The notes below the pieces were generated by a model. It searched no databases. It saw only the letters and a program-made list of their open reading frames with translations, and was not told the origin of the DNA. Below, one piece after another: positions 11,708 to 23,256 of a stretch of DNA of 64,000 nucleotides. The stretch's first letter is position 1. Every line of letters starts with the position of its first letter. This DNA is from Mortierella sp. BCC40632 (Eukaryota; Mortierellomycota; Mortierellomycetes; Mortierellales; Mortierellaceae), in contig WAEK01000001.1 of the NCBI GenBank assembly GCA_011634665.1, positions 2,602,001-2,666,000 on the forward strand. The letters are read 5' to 3'. Made by a program: the position numbers and the translations under genes.

Positions 11708-14538
11708 TGATCACTCACGCTAACTGATCTCCTTTTCTCCACGGACAACAACTACCAGGCACCTGGGTCCCATATGAACGTGGCGTTCAGCTTTGTCAAG
11801 AATACAACGTGTTCCATCTGCTCAAACCCCTTTTAGAGTACGAGAGTTCTAAAACAAACAGTCCACCCTTGGCACCCAAACATATTACCGCTGCACATCT
11901 CCGACCCAGGAAACCAAGAGAACCCCGGACACCTCAAAAGGTCAGGAGAGTCAAAGGAAAATCAGCAGCCCATATCTTGCCTAAACCAGGTGCAAACTTT
12001 GGACCGGACATGGGCGCTTTCCCAGGATCGAGTACAGGAGAAGGTCAAAACGTGTCGATGCACGGATTTGCTGGAGGCGAGGAAGAAGGAGACGAATACA
12101 TGAGCACTTCTGAAGCGGATTATGATCAAGGTGATTATGATGATGAGATGCCGAGCCGTGCAGGTAGGATATTCTCATCATTGCGAGAGAAACCCTGACC
12201 TTCTTTGCCCAGCGAGTGTACTAACCACAGAACTTTTTATTATGATTACTTTCTTAATTGGCCCCAATTAGCAAGTGTTGCAAGTATGGATGAAACAATG
12301 AGCGTCTTGTCAGCACAGAGCAGGACACCCTCACCCATCGAATCTCGACTTGATATCTCTTCCAGTGAAGCTTCCGAGACAGAGACGCCATTTTCACCCG
12401 AGAACAGACGCCGACCAAGATCTATGGAACGGTCTCCAAGGTCAAGAAAAAAGCAAACAGGTCGCCCGGGTGATGATTTGTTTGTCAACTATCAAAGTCC
12501 AGGAGGAAAATCACTTCGAAGTCGAAACCGAGACGATCTGGATGTAGAAATGCGTTCGAGGGATGAACCCAATTCACCTCTACTCCGACGATCTGCCGCA
12601 GGACAGTCCGACTCTCGGGCAAGGGTACCAGATGAGAACAATATGTGGCAGGATGCACGCCATTCCAATGATCCGACACAGAATCATTATGCGGCAACGT
12701 TGCTTAATTTTTTCATTTCCGATGCTTCTACCTTGCCCTCTATTTTGACACATCCACCACCGGATCTGGATTTTAATCTCATTATTGACGAGGAGGGTCA
12801 TACTCCACTTCATTGGGCAGTTGCCATGGCGCGGACGAAAATAGTACGTCTTTTGATCCAACATGGAGCCGATATTTATCGGGTCAACAATCAGGGACAG
12901 ACTGCACTTATGCGAAGTGTCTTGTTTACGAATAATTTCGACACAAAGTCGTTTCCGACATTGTTGGAGATTCTACAAAAGACTATCTTTACGATTGACA
13001 AGAATGATCAGACAGTCTTTCATCATGTGGCCGCCACGGCTGGTATGCGAGGCAAAGTGCATGCGTCGCGTTATTATATGGAATGTCTTTTGGAAAAGCT
13101 CTCGCAGCATCCTTCTGAATTGGCGTCCATTATCAATGTCCGAGATGCAGTTGGGGACACGGCGTTGATCATTGCGGCCAGGATCGGGAACAAGAAAGTA
13201 GTTCGATTGCTTCTGGAGGCTGGGGCGGATAGCAAGATTCGAAACAAATCTGGTCGGAATGCGGATGAATATCTACAGGAGCATGATATTCAAGTAGGCC
13301 CAGGTCCTGTTGCTGCTGCCGCTGCCGCTGCCTCCTCCTCCTCTTCTTCATCTACTATAGCGGCCACGGCGGCGGGACAGCCACCGATTGCCCCGTTGTC
13401 GACCGGTCCGACTGCATCTTTGCAATCGACTGTGTCAGCAGCGTCTGGACAACAACCTGGTCATTCACCAGCGCATATGAACCAAGGCGCTGTCCCTCCT
13501 CATTTACATGGTGGTCCTACACCTTCGGGCGCTCATGGGTCCTCTCAATCTATGCGGTCCATCACTCCTCCTCCTTCGTCACGACATGGAGCTTTTTCTC
13601 ATCCAGGGTTCTCGGAAGGTACTCCAAGGAATTCATTTGTGACACCACCAGCCTCGTCGACTCTTGGTACACCTTATCATAATGGACCTTCCCGTGAGAA
13701 TTTGAATGCAGCTGATGGGGTGATTTCAGGAAGGGGCAGTAATGGAGTAGGAGCCCATGGAACAGTCGGTGTTGGGTCGGACCTACACCCTCATCAGGCC
13801 AGGAGTCACGGCGATCGAGGCAGTTCACTCGAAATGGGAACGTTTGGACAAAACTCTGCTTCTTCTCTTTCTGTGCCACTCTCTGGAGGAGGAGGAGGAG
13901 GAGCAGGGGCCACCGTTATTCCAGGAGGACCCCGTCCATCCCAAAGGATGATTCCAGCTGTGACGGAGCTGTTTGAACAATTGACGCAATCGTATGAAAA
14001 GGATCTCTATGAGAAGGAACAAGATTTGTTGGAGGCAAGGAATCTGTTGCATGGGTTCCAATCCGAGATTCAGGATGGACATCGAGCGATGGATGATCTA
14101 AAGTCCAAGTCGATGTATTTGGGACAAGCAGAGGAACAGATCCGAACATTGCAAAATATGATTCGACAAGAGATTCATTTACGACAACGGTTGAGGTTGG
14201 AGGATCTCGTGGTTCAGGAAGAGGTGAGGCTCAAACAAGAGACGGAACAAGAGAAGGAACGAGCGATGGCAGCGAATCATGCGAAGGTAGGAGGAGGAGA
14301 TGGGATGAGGTATGCCGTGTTGGAGAAGGAGGCGAGTGAGTTGCGGGAGAGGTTAGCACGACTTCAACAGAACCGAAGAGAACAAGTGGATGAGATTGTT
14401 CAATTGAAGAGTCAACAGGGTAAACGAAGGCATGAGTATAAGCGATTGATAGCTCTTTGTTGTAACGTATCGATTGATGAGGTGGATAGTCTTTTGGGAC
14501 CTTTGTTGAGTACGTTGGGCAATGAAAATGGAGCTTAG
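10231..14538 (+). CDS. APSES (KilA-N) and ankyrin-repeat transcription factor, Mbp1/Swi4/Swi6 family
   Basis: Exons 10231-11599, 11759-12163 and 12272-14538 join in frame to about 1346 residues. A long N-terminal Ala/Thr/Ser/Gln-rich region (about 385 residues) precedes the APSES/KilA-N DNA-binding domain, which runs from [18 protein letters not shown] across the first intron to [24 protein letters not shown]; the signature [22 protein letters not shown] is visible. Ankyrin repeats follow at about residues 760-930 ([46 protein letters not shown]). The C-terminal 200 residues are a charged coiled coil. This is the order of MBF/SBF subunits, which bind ACGCGT or CACGAAA boxes and drive G1/S transcription. 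The protein is longer than yeast Mbp1 (833 residues), mainly through the disordered N-terminus. The start is the first ATG of the open frame after a CT-rich leader. Whether it is the Mbp1/Res or Swi4 type cannot be settled here. Confidence 0.93.
11656..11704. repeat. (GA)n microsatellite inside an APSES-gene intron
   Basis: An uninterrupted GA run of about 46 bases lies in the first intron (11600-11758), upstream of the branch-like CTAAC at about 11720. Length variation here would not alter the protein. Confidence 0.85.
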
Positions 14539-14551
14539 AAGAAAGAAAAGA

Positions 14552-14557
14552 AATAAA
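14552..14557 (+). terminator. Poly(A) signal of the APSES gene
   Basis: AATAAA lies 14 bases after the APSES stop codon and is followed by an A run at 14567-14584. The next gene starts only 138 bases after that stop, so the intergenic space is very short. Confidence 0.45.
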
Positions 14558-14676
14558 ATATATATTAAAAAAAAAAAAAAAAAAGATGTCATGTGATTTT
14601 TCTTTTTTTTACCCAAAGGGGAGAAGAAGAAGAAGGGTGGAGAGAAGAGAAGTTGCTTTTTTTTTTTTTTCTTACC

Positions 14677-15724
14677 ATGAGCGACATTGAACATGACTTT
14701 GCTACTCGACAGGACACAAGGACTGTTCGGAAGCGTCAGTTTGATCAGGACACGAGTTCAAGGAGGGGCACTGCTTTAACTCGACGCATTCGAGAGGACG
14801 ATGAAGTGGACGACGATGAAGAGAATGGTTTCTTGGATGAACAGGATGACTTGGGCCTGCGTGGAGGGGATCGTCGGTCGGGGCAACGACCTGTGAAGCA
14901 ACCTAGGAAACAAGCTCCCAAAGGGGTCTCCTCCTCCTCTTCTTCTTCTTCTACATTCACCAAAGCGTCTACTCTGCTCAGAGCTGGTGGTTCTTCTTCC
15001 TCACGCCCTACTGGAAGTAGCAGCAGTCGTGGGAGACGAGTCTTTGAGGACGAGGACGAACAGGAGGAGGAGGACGAGGAGGAGGAGGAGCGTGATGGGG
15101 AGGAAGAAGAGAATGAAGAGGAGAATGATCGATCTCGACCAACTCGTGGACCTCGTCAGGACCATCGACACATCTCGGGCACGAACGAGCACTTGCCTCG
15201 GTTCCGACATGTAAGGGAGCTATTTTTTTCTTCAGGGCTTTGATGCTGAAGTCAAAAAAAAAAAAAAAAAGAGAGAGAGAGAGAGAGAGAGTCAGCTAGA
15301 TCTTATCATCTCGAGTTTTTTTTTTTTTTTTTCCTTTCTGTAGGAGACGATGCTTGCCATCTTTCGACAGGTCTGGACAGACCCAGGCACTAAAGGTAAA
15401 GAGATATGTCTACTAGGGCTTTTTTTTTTGGTTTTTATAGCTCGAAACACACACACAAACGGTGGTGAGGACCCCTCTCCCCTGACATTTTTTTTCGAGA
15501 TTGAACCCTTCATATTTATCTTTTTTTTTTTTTTTTTTTTAATAGCGCACAAGGATGCATTGCGGTTGTCATCCGAGTATCTACGCCTCTTTACGATCGA
15601 GGCCCTGCATAGGACAGCGGCCTATCAGAGGGAACAGGAAGATGAAGAGTTGAAGGACGATCAAGTGCCAGTCGAGCTTGACTCGTTGGAAGCCATTACA
15701 CCTCAGCTCATGATGGATTTCTAG
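14677..15724 (+). CDS. MHF2: MHF2/CENP-X-like histone-fold protein with long acidic N-terminus
   Basis: Exons 14677-15210, 15344-15395 and 15546-15724 join in frame to 254 residues. The last 75 or so match the CENP-X/MHF2 histone fold: an N-terminal helix (ETMLAIFRQVW), the central DALRLSSEYLRLFTIEALHRTA, and the family's hallmark end, LDSLEAITPQLMMDF (compare PQLLLDF in animals). MHF2 pairs with MHF1/CENP-S; the pair binds DNA, activates FANCM-type helicases at stalled forks and forms part of the CENP-T-W-S-X centromere complex. The usual protein is about 80 residues. Here about 178 residues precede the fold: basic Arg-rich patches, a Ser run and an uninterrupted Asp/Glu stretch near 15045-15130. 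The start is the first ATG after the promoter, and the acidic part is in the same exon and frame as the fold's first residues. Nuclear location is inferred. The family call is strong from the C-terminus. Confidence 0.82.
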
Positions 15725-16414
15725 TGTAGGGAAGAGGAAGCCTTTATTTTGTTGTTGCAATTGTAAAAAAAAAAAAAAAGAGTACGAGGTGAAAAGTGTC
15801 TACTCTCTCTCTCTCTCTTTCAAGACTATGCCTTTGACAAGCAATAGCAACAGATGCGAGGATGTGTGCTGTTGGTCTCTACCAATTGCTACTACTACAA
15901 CTGTGCGACTAGATTGTAGCTTATCTTCTCTCCTTGGGTCTCCCCAAAAGCCAAAGGCCGATAGTTTTGCTGTAGTACTCTTTTTTCCCCTGGAAGTGGT
16001 AGAAAGAGAAGAAAGAAGGGGAACGCCCATCCTGTCAGCCCCACGTTGTGTTCAACACGATGTCATTGACGAGAACAGACTTTTTTTTTTTTTCTTTTTC
16101 TTTTTCACTCTTTTTCGTGTTTTTCTCTTTCACTCTCTCCACTCTTCTTCTCTTCCCTTTCTTGCTTTTCTATCCATAATATTCTCCTTTCCCGCCATTC
16201 TCCACATATACCCCTTCCTCCCTCCACCTTCTCCTCCACCAACCACACACCCTCGCACTCTCCCACACTTTTTCTCTTTCTCGTCCTCTTCAAAAAAAAA
16301 AATTCTCCTCTTCCTCCTCCTCTTCCTCTCCTCCACACCACCACCACCACCACCCACTTTTTTGGAGCATTTTTTTTTTTTTTCTTTCTTCTTTTTACCA
16401 ACAATAATATAGAC
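15725..16414. other. Intergenic region, CT-rich promoter of the acidic-protein gene
   Basis: No gene is supported. An A run lies at 15764-15778, and from about 16080 onward the plus strand is almost wholly pyrimidine, with T runs at 16081-16093 and 16371-16383, up to the ATG at 16415. The long Phe/Ser/Leu open frame is a by-product of the CT tract. Confidence 0.5.
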
Positions 16415-17502
16415 ATGGAAGGCCAACTGGCTTCCCTCTTTTGCTCATGTCTTCCTCACATTCAACGCGACAACCTCCCTGCTCGGACTCGATACCATGA
16501 TCAGGATTCCTCTGGTTATGATGACTATACCGATGACGATGACGACCATCACTACCACCATCACCAACACCTTCATGAAACCACTGCATTCCTTTCTTCA
16601 CATGGGTATCGAAATCAGCGAACCCCCTTTAAAGATGACGACGACGACGACGACGACGACAATGTTGATCACCCCTCGTCGTCTTTCCCTTTCAGGGACA
16701 ATATCGATAGTCCCTCTTCTCCACTTCGTTCCGCTCGGTTCGCTTCTAGAGCAACGACAACAGCGTATGGTAATCAGGCCTTTGCACGGTTCGATTCGAT
16801 CCGCGAGGATGTACGGCCATTGAAGGACATGACGACTACCACGACTACTACCCCTTCAACTACCACAGGCGCAGGAAGACTACCACAACCACAAAGATAC
16901 CCAAATGGAGAAGCACAAGAGGAAGAAGAAGAAGAAGAAGAAGACGAAGGAGAGAGTCATCATGAAAGCGACTCTGAAGGACCACGACCCTGGAATCTGC
17001 AATCACGACCACGACGACCTCGAACCAGAAAACGACCTGAAGGATCCTCCTCCACCAAACCATTGGAAGCATTGGAAACAGGAGATGGTACTGAGGACGA
17101 TCCCATGTATCGTTCTCGAACGAGCGATGCTTTTGAAGGTTCCTTCTTTCAACAAACAAGCACGGTCAATAAGGATTCAGTCATGACCCGAGCAATTTCT
17201 CGGATGCGGAGAGCTACGACCAAGACCTTGGATTCGATGGCATGGTTGGAAGGGGATCGAGAAGGAGAAGACGATGCAGAAGAGATTAATGTCCATGCGC
17301 TGATGGAGGAACAGGTAAGGCTAAGAGAAAGAAAAGTAGACCGTTGAGAAAGAAAAGGAAGAAAATGGTACCTGGATGAAGAGGAGTGGCAAGAGGAGAG
17401 AGGGGGGGAGGGAAACACACACACACACACTCTCTCTCTCTCTCTCTCTGGTCAATCAATGAAAAAGAATGCTTGGTCAGAAGGGGACAAGCTACCCCAA
17501 AG

Positions 17503-17543
<41 letters not shown>

Positions 17544-18329
17544 TAAGAAGGAAAGGGGGATGGGAAGAGGATAAGAAGGAAAGAAAGAACAAACAAAAAC
17601 CTGACCCCCTGGGCTTTTTTTTTTTTTTTTTTTCCTCGTCTTTTTCCTACCCTCCACTCCACCTTAAATGTCTCTTTCGTAGGAGAGAATTACTCGAGAG
17701 TTGGCCGCACAGGAAGAGGCATTACAAAGAGAAGAAGAGTCTGCCATTGTGGCCAAACGTCAGGCTGCAATCAAGGCTGCTGAACGAAGAGGTCTTTTGA
17801 GACTGGACTCGACCAAAGAAACCAATTCGACAACTCTTCCTCTCCAAGGAGTTCACAAAGAAAACAAAAAAGTGAAAGACGAAGAAGAAGAAGAGGCTAG
17901 GGAACCAAAGAATGCAGAACAACCGATGCGACAGGGTCGACCTAGTCTTTCGACAGCTTCATCGTTTGTTGGGGAGATGAATGGGATGGATCAAGAACTG
18001 GTCAAGTTCAGCGGTAGCAGCAACAGCAACAGCAACAGCAACACTAATAATAATAGCAGCAACAGTGGGCCTGGGAAGATGGACTCGTCTCGTTTGGTTA
18101 CACCAGAAACTTCAATAATAGCAGCAACAGCAGCAACAACAACAGCAACAACAGCAAACACTTTGTCGTTGTCGTCGTCGTCGTCATTGTCTCTCCCGGG
18201 ACCTCTGCAGCCGCTGCATGAAGTATCCTTCAATGAAAAGACAGTGGCAATGAAGACAAGAGTGGGCGATGCAACTGTGGATCGTCAGAATCCTTCCACG
18301 GTAAAGGCTGTTGTAACAACAGCGACAGT

Positions 18330-18366
<37 letters not shown>

Positions 18367-19269
18367 GCAGCAACAACAGCAGTAGCAGCAGCACTGCCAT
18401 CGCTCAAAAAAGACTGTCTGGACACGACCGAATCCGGTCCAACAGCACAGACACTCATTTCTGTCACAACAACCGAGACCCCCTTGGTAACAGCGAACGA
18501 GATCGCGACAGGCCCGAATGGAAGGGGAGTAAGGGGTTCTGGACCTTTTTTGGGAGGGTATAGTACTACAGCTGCGAATGCAGTCGCAGCTGCAGGTGGT
18601 GGTAGTGAACCTCAGACCACGATTGTTGTTGATAGCAGTAGTCATCTTTGCAACGAGGTAGAAGAGGAGGCCGAGGCCAAGGTTGAGAGGTCAAAGAACG
18701 AGGAGAGGGAGGAAGAGGATCCACTTCAGAGTACCAGGATAAAACAGAGCTTGAGCATTGAGACGACTCGGGTCCACACTGCCACCACCATGTCGCACGA
18801 GGTCAAATCGAGTCATCGCAGCAGATTAGAGTTGGATGTGGAGGAGAGCGAGGACGAGGATGAGAACGAGAACGAGGAGGATGAGGAAGAGGATGAGGAC
18901 GAGGAGGACGATGAAGACAAAGAGATACATGACAAGAAGAAACAAGATCTCGAGACGACTGAAAAGGGAGAAGCCATGTCACCCACATCGTCCATGGTCT
19001 CTGCACCCTTGGCCTTGGCTGCGGCAGCTCCGAGTCGGTTACTGGGAGCATTTGGATCGGTGTTGAGCAGCGGGTCAAGTCTTGTTGGGTCCTATTTTGG
19101 TTATGGTGCGCAGACGATCTCGTTAGAGACGAATTCGGAGATGGAGGTAGAGACGACTGGAGGAGGAGGGACGCGTAGTCGGTTATCTGGGCTGAGAGCA
19201 AGAGTTCGAGGACGACAAACTGGAGACGAAGAGTCGGATGTGGATGAGATCGACGGATACGACTTTTGA
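16415..19269 (+). CDS. Large acidic, low-complexity protein of unknown function
   Basis: Exons 16415-17314 and 17683-19269 join in frame at GAACAG/GAGAGA to about 828 residues. I do not recognise the family. The N-terminus (MEGQLASLFCSCLPHI) is short, hydrophobic and has two closely spaced cysteines, which could be lipidated or metal-bound. Asp and His runs follow. A central segment spanning the splice (about residues 250-350: SRMRRATTKTLDSMAWLEG, then a helix from LAAQEEALQREEESAIVAKR to RRGLLRL) looks the most constrained and is probably helical. Poly-Asn/Ser, poly-Ala/Thr and Asp/Glu runs fill the rest. Near the end, a small hydrophobic Ala/Gly/Ser/Leu segment (19001-19110) could contact membrane. 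No catalytic motif is visible. Long in-frame coding on both sides of a good intron supports a real gene. Confidence 0.6.
17501..17538. repeat. Poly(A) run in an intron
   Basis: A run of about 37 A lies within the intron (17315-17682) of the acidic-protein gene, with a T run further on at 17614-17632. Such tracts are prone to assembly length error but sit outside coding sequence. Confidence 0.85.
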
Positions 19270-19335
19270 AGAAGACGGAGACAAAGACGAAGACGAAGAC
19301 GAGGAGGAGTAAGAAAGAGAGAGAAAACAAACAAA

Positions 19336-19373
<38 letters not shown>

Positions 19374-20024
19374 GGCGACTGCAGGGCGGAGCTTTGAGCA
19401 ATTGGGGTTAGGGGACGGAATAACGATGATTGTACACTTGACAAAGATGGATGAGTCCGACCGACAACAACACAACAACAGCAAACAGACATGGATGACA
19501 TGGGAGAGAGAGAGAGAGAGATAGAGATTGAAAGAGTCGGAACAGACAGACAGACAGACAGACAAACAGGGCAAAGTTGTCCCTGAGCACAGACAGACAG
19601 ACGACGCCCATTTCCCAAAACTGTCACCTCTCATTTACTCTCTCCACACACTTTTTTTTTTTCAAACGAGCACAAAAAAAAAAGGAAGGAAAAAAAGGAA
19701 CGGGGGATCAAATCGGTTTTGTTTTGTTTTCTTTTCTTTTTTTTTTTTTTTCTTTCTTTCTTTCTTTTTTTTTCTCTCTCATTTTCTTTCTTTTCACTTT
19801 TTTTTTTTTTTTCTTTCGCCTGTCTTTTTGATCTGAAAAAGAAAGAAAGAAACTCTCTCTCTGAGGATCCCCCCCCTCACATGCCCAACTCCTCCACTTG
19901 CCTTCTTTCTCTCTCCGCTCGACTGGATCCGTTTTTCACCCCTTCTTTCTCTTTTTCTCCTCTCACTTTCTCTCACTTTCTCTCACTTTCTCCACTTTCT
20001 CTCTCTGTCTCACGAGTCGCCGCC
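19270..20024. other. Intergenic region before the first Hsp70-like gene
   Basis: No gene is supported. A (GA)n run lies at 19339-19369, an (ACAG)n stretch around 19544-19565, and T/CT-rich sequence with repeated TCTCACTTTC units at about 19960-19998 leads to the ATG at 20025. Confidence 0.5.
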
Positions 20025-20278
20025 ATGCAGCAGCGGCCATTCGATGTCAAAGACTTTCCCATTGTCGTCGCCATTGACTTTGGCACGACCTTTTCGTAAG
20101 CAACCTGTCCTATCTTGTGTTTTGGCTCTCTATCCCTTCTCAACCCTGTGCTCAATGCCCTCTGCCCAATGCTCAATGCCCTGCTTACCCTCTCTCTTGC
20201 CTTGGTTGACCCTTTACCTAGAGGGTGCTCATACGCGTATGCGCCCGACGAGAAGGAAGTCTACGATGTCACAAAATG

Positions 20279-20337
<59 letters not shown>

Positions 20338-21864
20338 GGAGAAAGGAGGAGAATGAGACTCGATATATATATACAAAAAAAGTCCCCTAACGGCCCAATG
20401 CTGGATTGCATGGCTAGGCCCCGGCAGAGCATCCAGTACTGCAAGACGCCAACACTCAACCTGTACAAGAAAGCGGACCCCGAGCACAAGCTCGTAGCCT
20501 GGGGCTGGAATGCCAAGCTAGAGATGCAAAAGCCCTCTGCACGACATCACACGTTACTTCAACAATATAAACTCCACCTGGATGAGAGTCTACACAATGC
20601 ACCGTTGGCGGTGGAGATCCATGTGTTGGACGCGATTGCTCAGTACCTGGAGGTGTTCCATGACTATGTCGTGACGGAGATTATGCGTGGGTTTGGCAAG
20701 AGTTTTCAACAGGATCATTTCCGGTATTGTCTGACCGTGCCGGCCATGTGGTCGGATCGGGCCAAGAGTGTCATGCGTCAAGCGGCCATCAAGGCGAATC
20801 TCATCAAAGAAACCGACCATCCCGATCGTCTCATGCTCGTCTCGGAACCCGAGGCTGCTGCCCTGTACTGTGAACGTAAATGCGATCAGTTTGAACTGGG
20901 ACATGGTGATCGGTTCATGATCTGTGATGCTGGAGGAGGCACTGTAGATCTGATCGTCTTTGAGATTGAACACACCAGTGCAGGACGACGTCTCTCGGAA
21001 GTGACCAAGGGTCATGGTGCCTCCTGTGGATCTGTCTTTGTGGACAGGAACATGAAGAAGTTGTTGGAGGAACGGTTTGGACATCATGTCATCAACTTTC
21101 CTGCAACGATTATCCCAGGTTTGGTTGATACTTTTGCTGATACGATCAAACCCCAGTTTGATGGTGTGGATGATCATTTCTTGCCCTTGCCTGCCAAGAG
21201 TTGTTTCGAAGACATTCCTGATCCTGAGGCTCTTGGGATTGATGATGGCTGTATGATCTTGCGAGCAGATGAACTCGCTTCCAAGGTCTTTGAGCCCGTG
21301 GTCCGCGATATCTTGTCCTTGATCGATCATCAGTTGAACCAGGCCAAGACTTGTTCTGCCATCTTTATGGTGGGCGGCTTTGGTTCCTCGAGTTATCTCC
21401 ATACACGGGTCGAACAAGAGTTTGGTCGTCGCGTCCGTTGTGTCTCTGTCCCGCCTCGTCCCGAATTGGCGGTGGTGCGAGGAGCGGTCTATGTGGGGTT
21501 GAACCCACGGGTGGTGACCGCGCGTATCACGCGTCGATGCTATGGTATTGAGATGCGAAGACCATTTGAGGAGGGCATTGATCCGTATGAGAAGCGCAAG
21601 GTGGGAGTGGATGGAGTCTTTTGTTTTGATCGATTCTGGCCCTTGGTGACCAAAGGTCAACGGTTGAATGTGGATGAGTGTGTGTCGAAGGATATTACGT
21701 TTACCAAATGGCAGGATCGACTGGAGGACAGTAATGTGACCCTGTTTTCTTCAGAGGCTGATGGGATCCCACCAAGGTATATCACGGACCTGGGTGTCTC
21801 CAAGTTGGCCAACATCCGTATCCCATGTCCATTTAGTCACGCGAACCCGATCGGCACCGAGGTA

Positions 21865-21913
<49 letters not shown>

Positions 21914-22110
21914 TGTTTGTTTGTTTATATTGTTGAAGGTTGAAAGAGAGAGAATGCAGACTGATCCTCATGGGCGTTTTTACTTTATTTTATTAGGTCA
22001 AGGCGATTGTCAGTATGTTCTTTGGTCAAAGCGAGATCAAGGCCGAAGTCAAGATTCATAACAACGTCTATAGCACAACGCTCCAGTTTGATGCAGTGGA
22101 TACGTTCTAG
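20025..22110 (+). CDS. HSPA12-type Hsp70-like ATPase, copy 1
   Basis: Exons 20025-20095, 20222-20278, 20418-21861 and 21997-22110 join in frame to 561 residues. The actin/Hsp70 nucleotide-binding motifs are intact: phosphate-1 VVAIDFGTTFSGCAYAY (split by intron 1), phosphate-2 FMICDAGGGTVDLIVFE, and adenosine motif MVGGFGSSSYL. The spacing and the conserved FRYCLTVPAMWSDRAK...MRQAA and SEPEAAALYC match the HSPA12 branch, which lacks the classical substrate-binding lid. HSPA12 proteins are large families in many fungi; substrates are poorly known, so a chaperone-like or signalling role is inferred. It is a tandem paralogue of the gene at 23126, with identical lengths for exons 1 (71), 2 (57) and 4 (114). 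Intron 2 contains a (GA)n run and intron 3 a 40-T run. Probably cytosolic; no signal peptide is seen. Confidence 0.92.
20283..20331. repeat. (GA)n microsatellite in an intron
   Basis: A pure GA run begins 5 bases after the donor of intron 2 (20279-20417) of the first Hsp70-like gene. The corresponding intron of the second copy lacks it and instead carries T runs and CAA repeats. Confidence 0.85.
21868..21908. repeat. Poly(T) run in an intron
   Basis: About 40 consecutive T lie six bases after the donor of intron 3 (21862-21996) in the first Hsp70-like gene. Its exact length is unreliable. Confidence 0.85.
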
Positions 22111-23125
22111 AGTTTTTTTTTCTTTCTTTTTTTTTTTCTTTTTGTCCGGGACGCCCTGGTCACCTGGCTGAATACCCCCCACTCCCCCTCACTTCTGCGC
22201 CTCCCCCGCCCCCCTATCCATCTCTCTGCCCAGCTTTCTATTCTCTTTTGTCCCGTCCGTCTATTTCTCTTTCTCCTCTCCCTCTCTCTCTCTCTCTCTC
22301 TCTCCCGGATACCCGACCGTCGCCATTTCCTCCGCATGTCTTTAGTGCCTTCTCTTCACTCCTCCTTTCCGGCTCCCACTGTACAAAGCAAGGACATGGT
22401 CACTTGTCGATCGATGGAATAAAGAAGGAAAATAAACCAAGAAGAAGGGGTGTGTGCGTGTGTTTGTGTGTGTGTGTGATGGGATGGGATGTGTTGGGTT
22501 GGGCTGCAGTGCTCATCAGTGAGGACATTTGCGGCCAACCCACAGCAACACCAGCAACAGCAACAGAGCAGAGACAGCAGTGCCTCTTTTGCCTTGTCCA
22601 ACATGCGCATAAAAAAACACGCACATACTGCATACACGCACTGAAAGAGAGGAGAGGAGAGAAGGAGGAGGAGGAAAAAAATAAATAAATAAAAGGCGAA
22701 GCTCGCACAAACACACACGATACAGAGAGAAGAGTTGGGTCTCGTCGTATTTCCCACTGTCTCTCTCTCTCTCTCTTTGCGCCCATCCTCCATTTCTTTT
22801 TTTTTCTCTCTCTTTTTCTCATCCTCATCCTCCCACATTCTTGTTCTTTTTTTTCCCGAAACCATCGGGTCATCTCCTTTTACTACTCTACTCTTTATCT
22901 CTCTTTCTCTTTCCTTCTCCTTCCTTCTCTTCTTTTTTTATTCAACACCTTTCTCCATCTCCCCTTCCTCCTCCAACCACCCATATTTCTTTCAAGAAAA
23001 TATAAAATAAAAAGACAAAGACGCCGCAACCCCGTCCGTCTATCCGTAGCCCGGGTCTTCCTCTTGACCCGCCGCTTTCCAGCCCAAGTTCAAAAAGAAA
23101 CTCTCCCCAGGCATTGACCCCCGCG
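22111..23125. other. Spacer between the two Hsp70-like genes
   Basis: About 1 kb of non-coding DNA. It is CT-rich, with (GT)n at about 22447-22478, a CAGCAA/CAACAG stretch at 22543-22568, and a CT-rich leader to the ATG at 23126. Leu/Ser-rich frames are by-products of the tracts. It should hold the second copy's own promoter. Confidence 0.5.
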
Positions 23126-23224
23126 ATGCAACTTGAACCACTCGATACCAAGGCTCACCCCATTGTCGTGGCCATCGACTTTGGAACCACCTTTTCGTAA
23201 GTGAGACCCACTCTTTCTTTTCTT

Positions 23225-23256
<32 letters not shown>

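Noticed and set aside
20044..20278. In-frame readthrough upstream of exon 3 in the first Hsp70-like gene
   Set aside because: It is open by chance across introns 1-2 and includes the (GA)n run; the spliced model restores the phosphate-1 motif and matches the paralogue.
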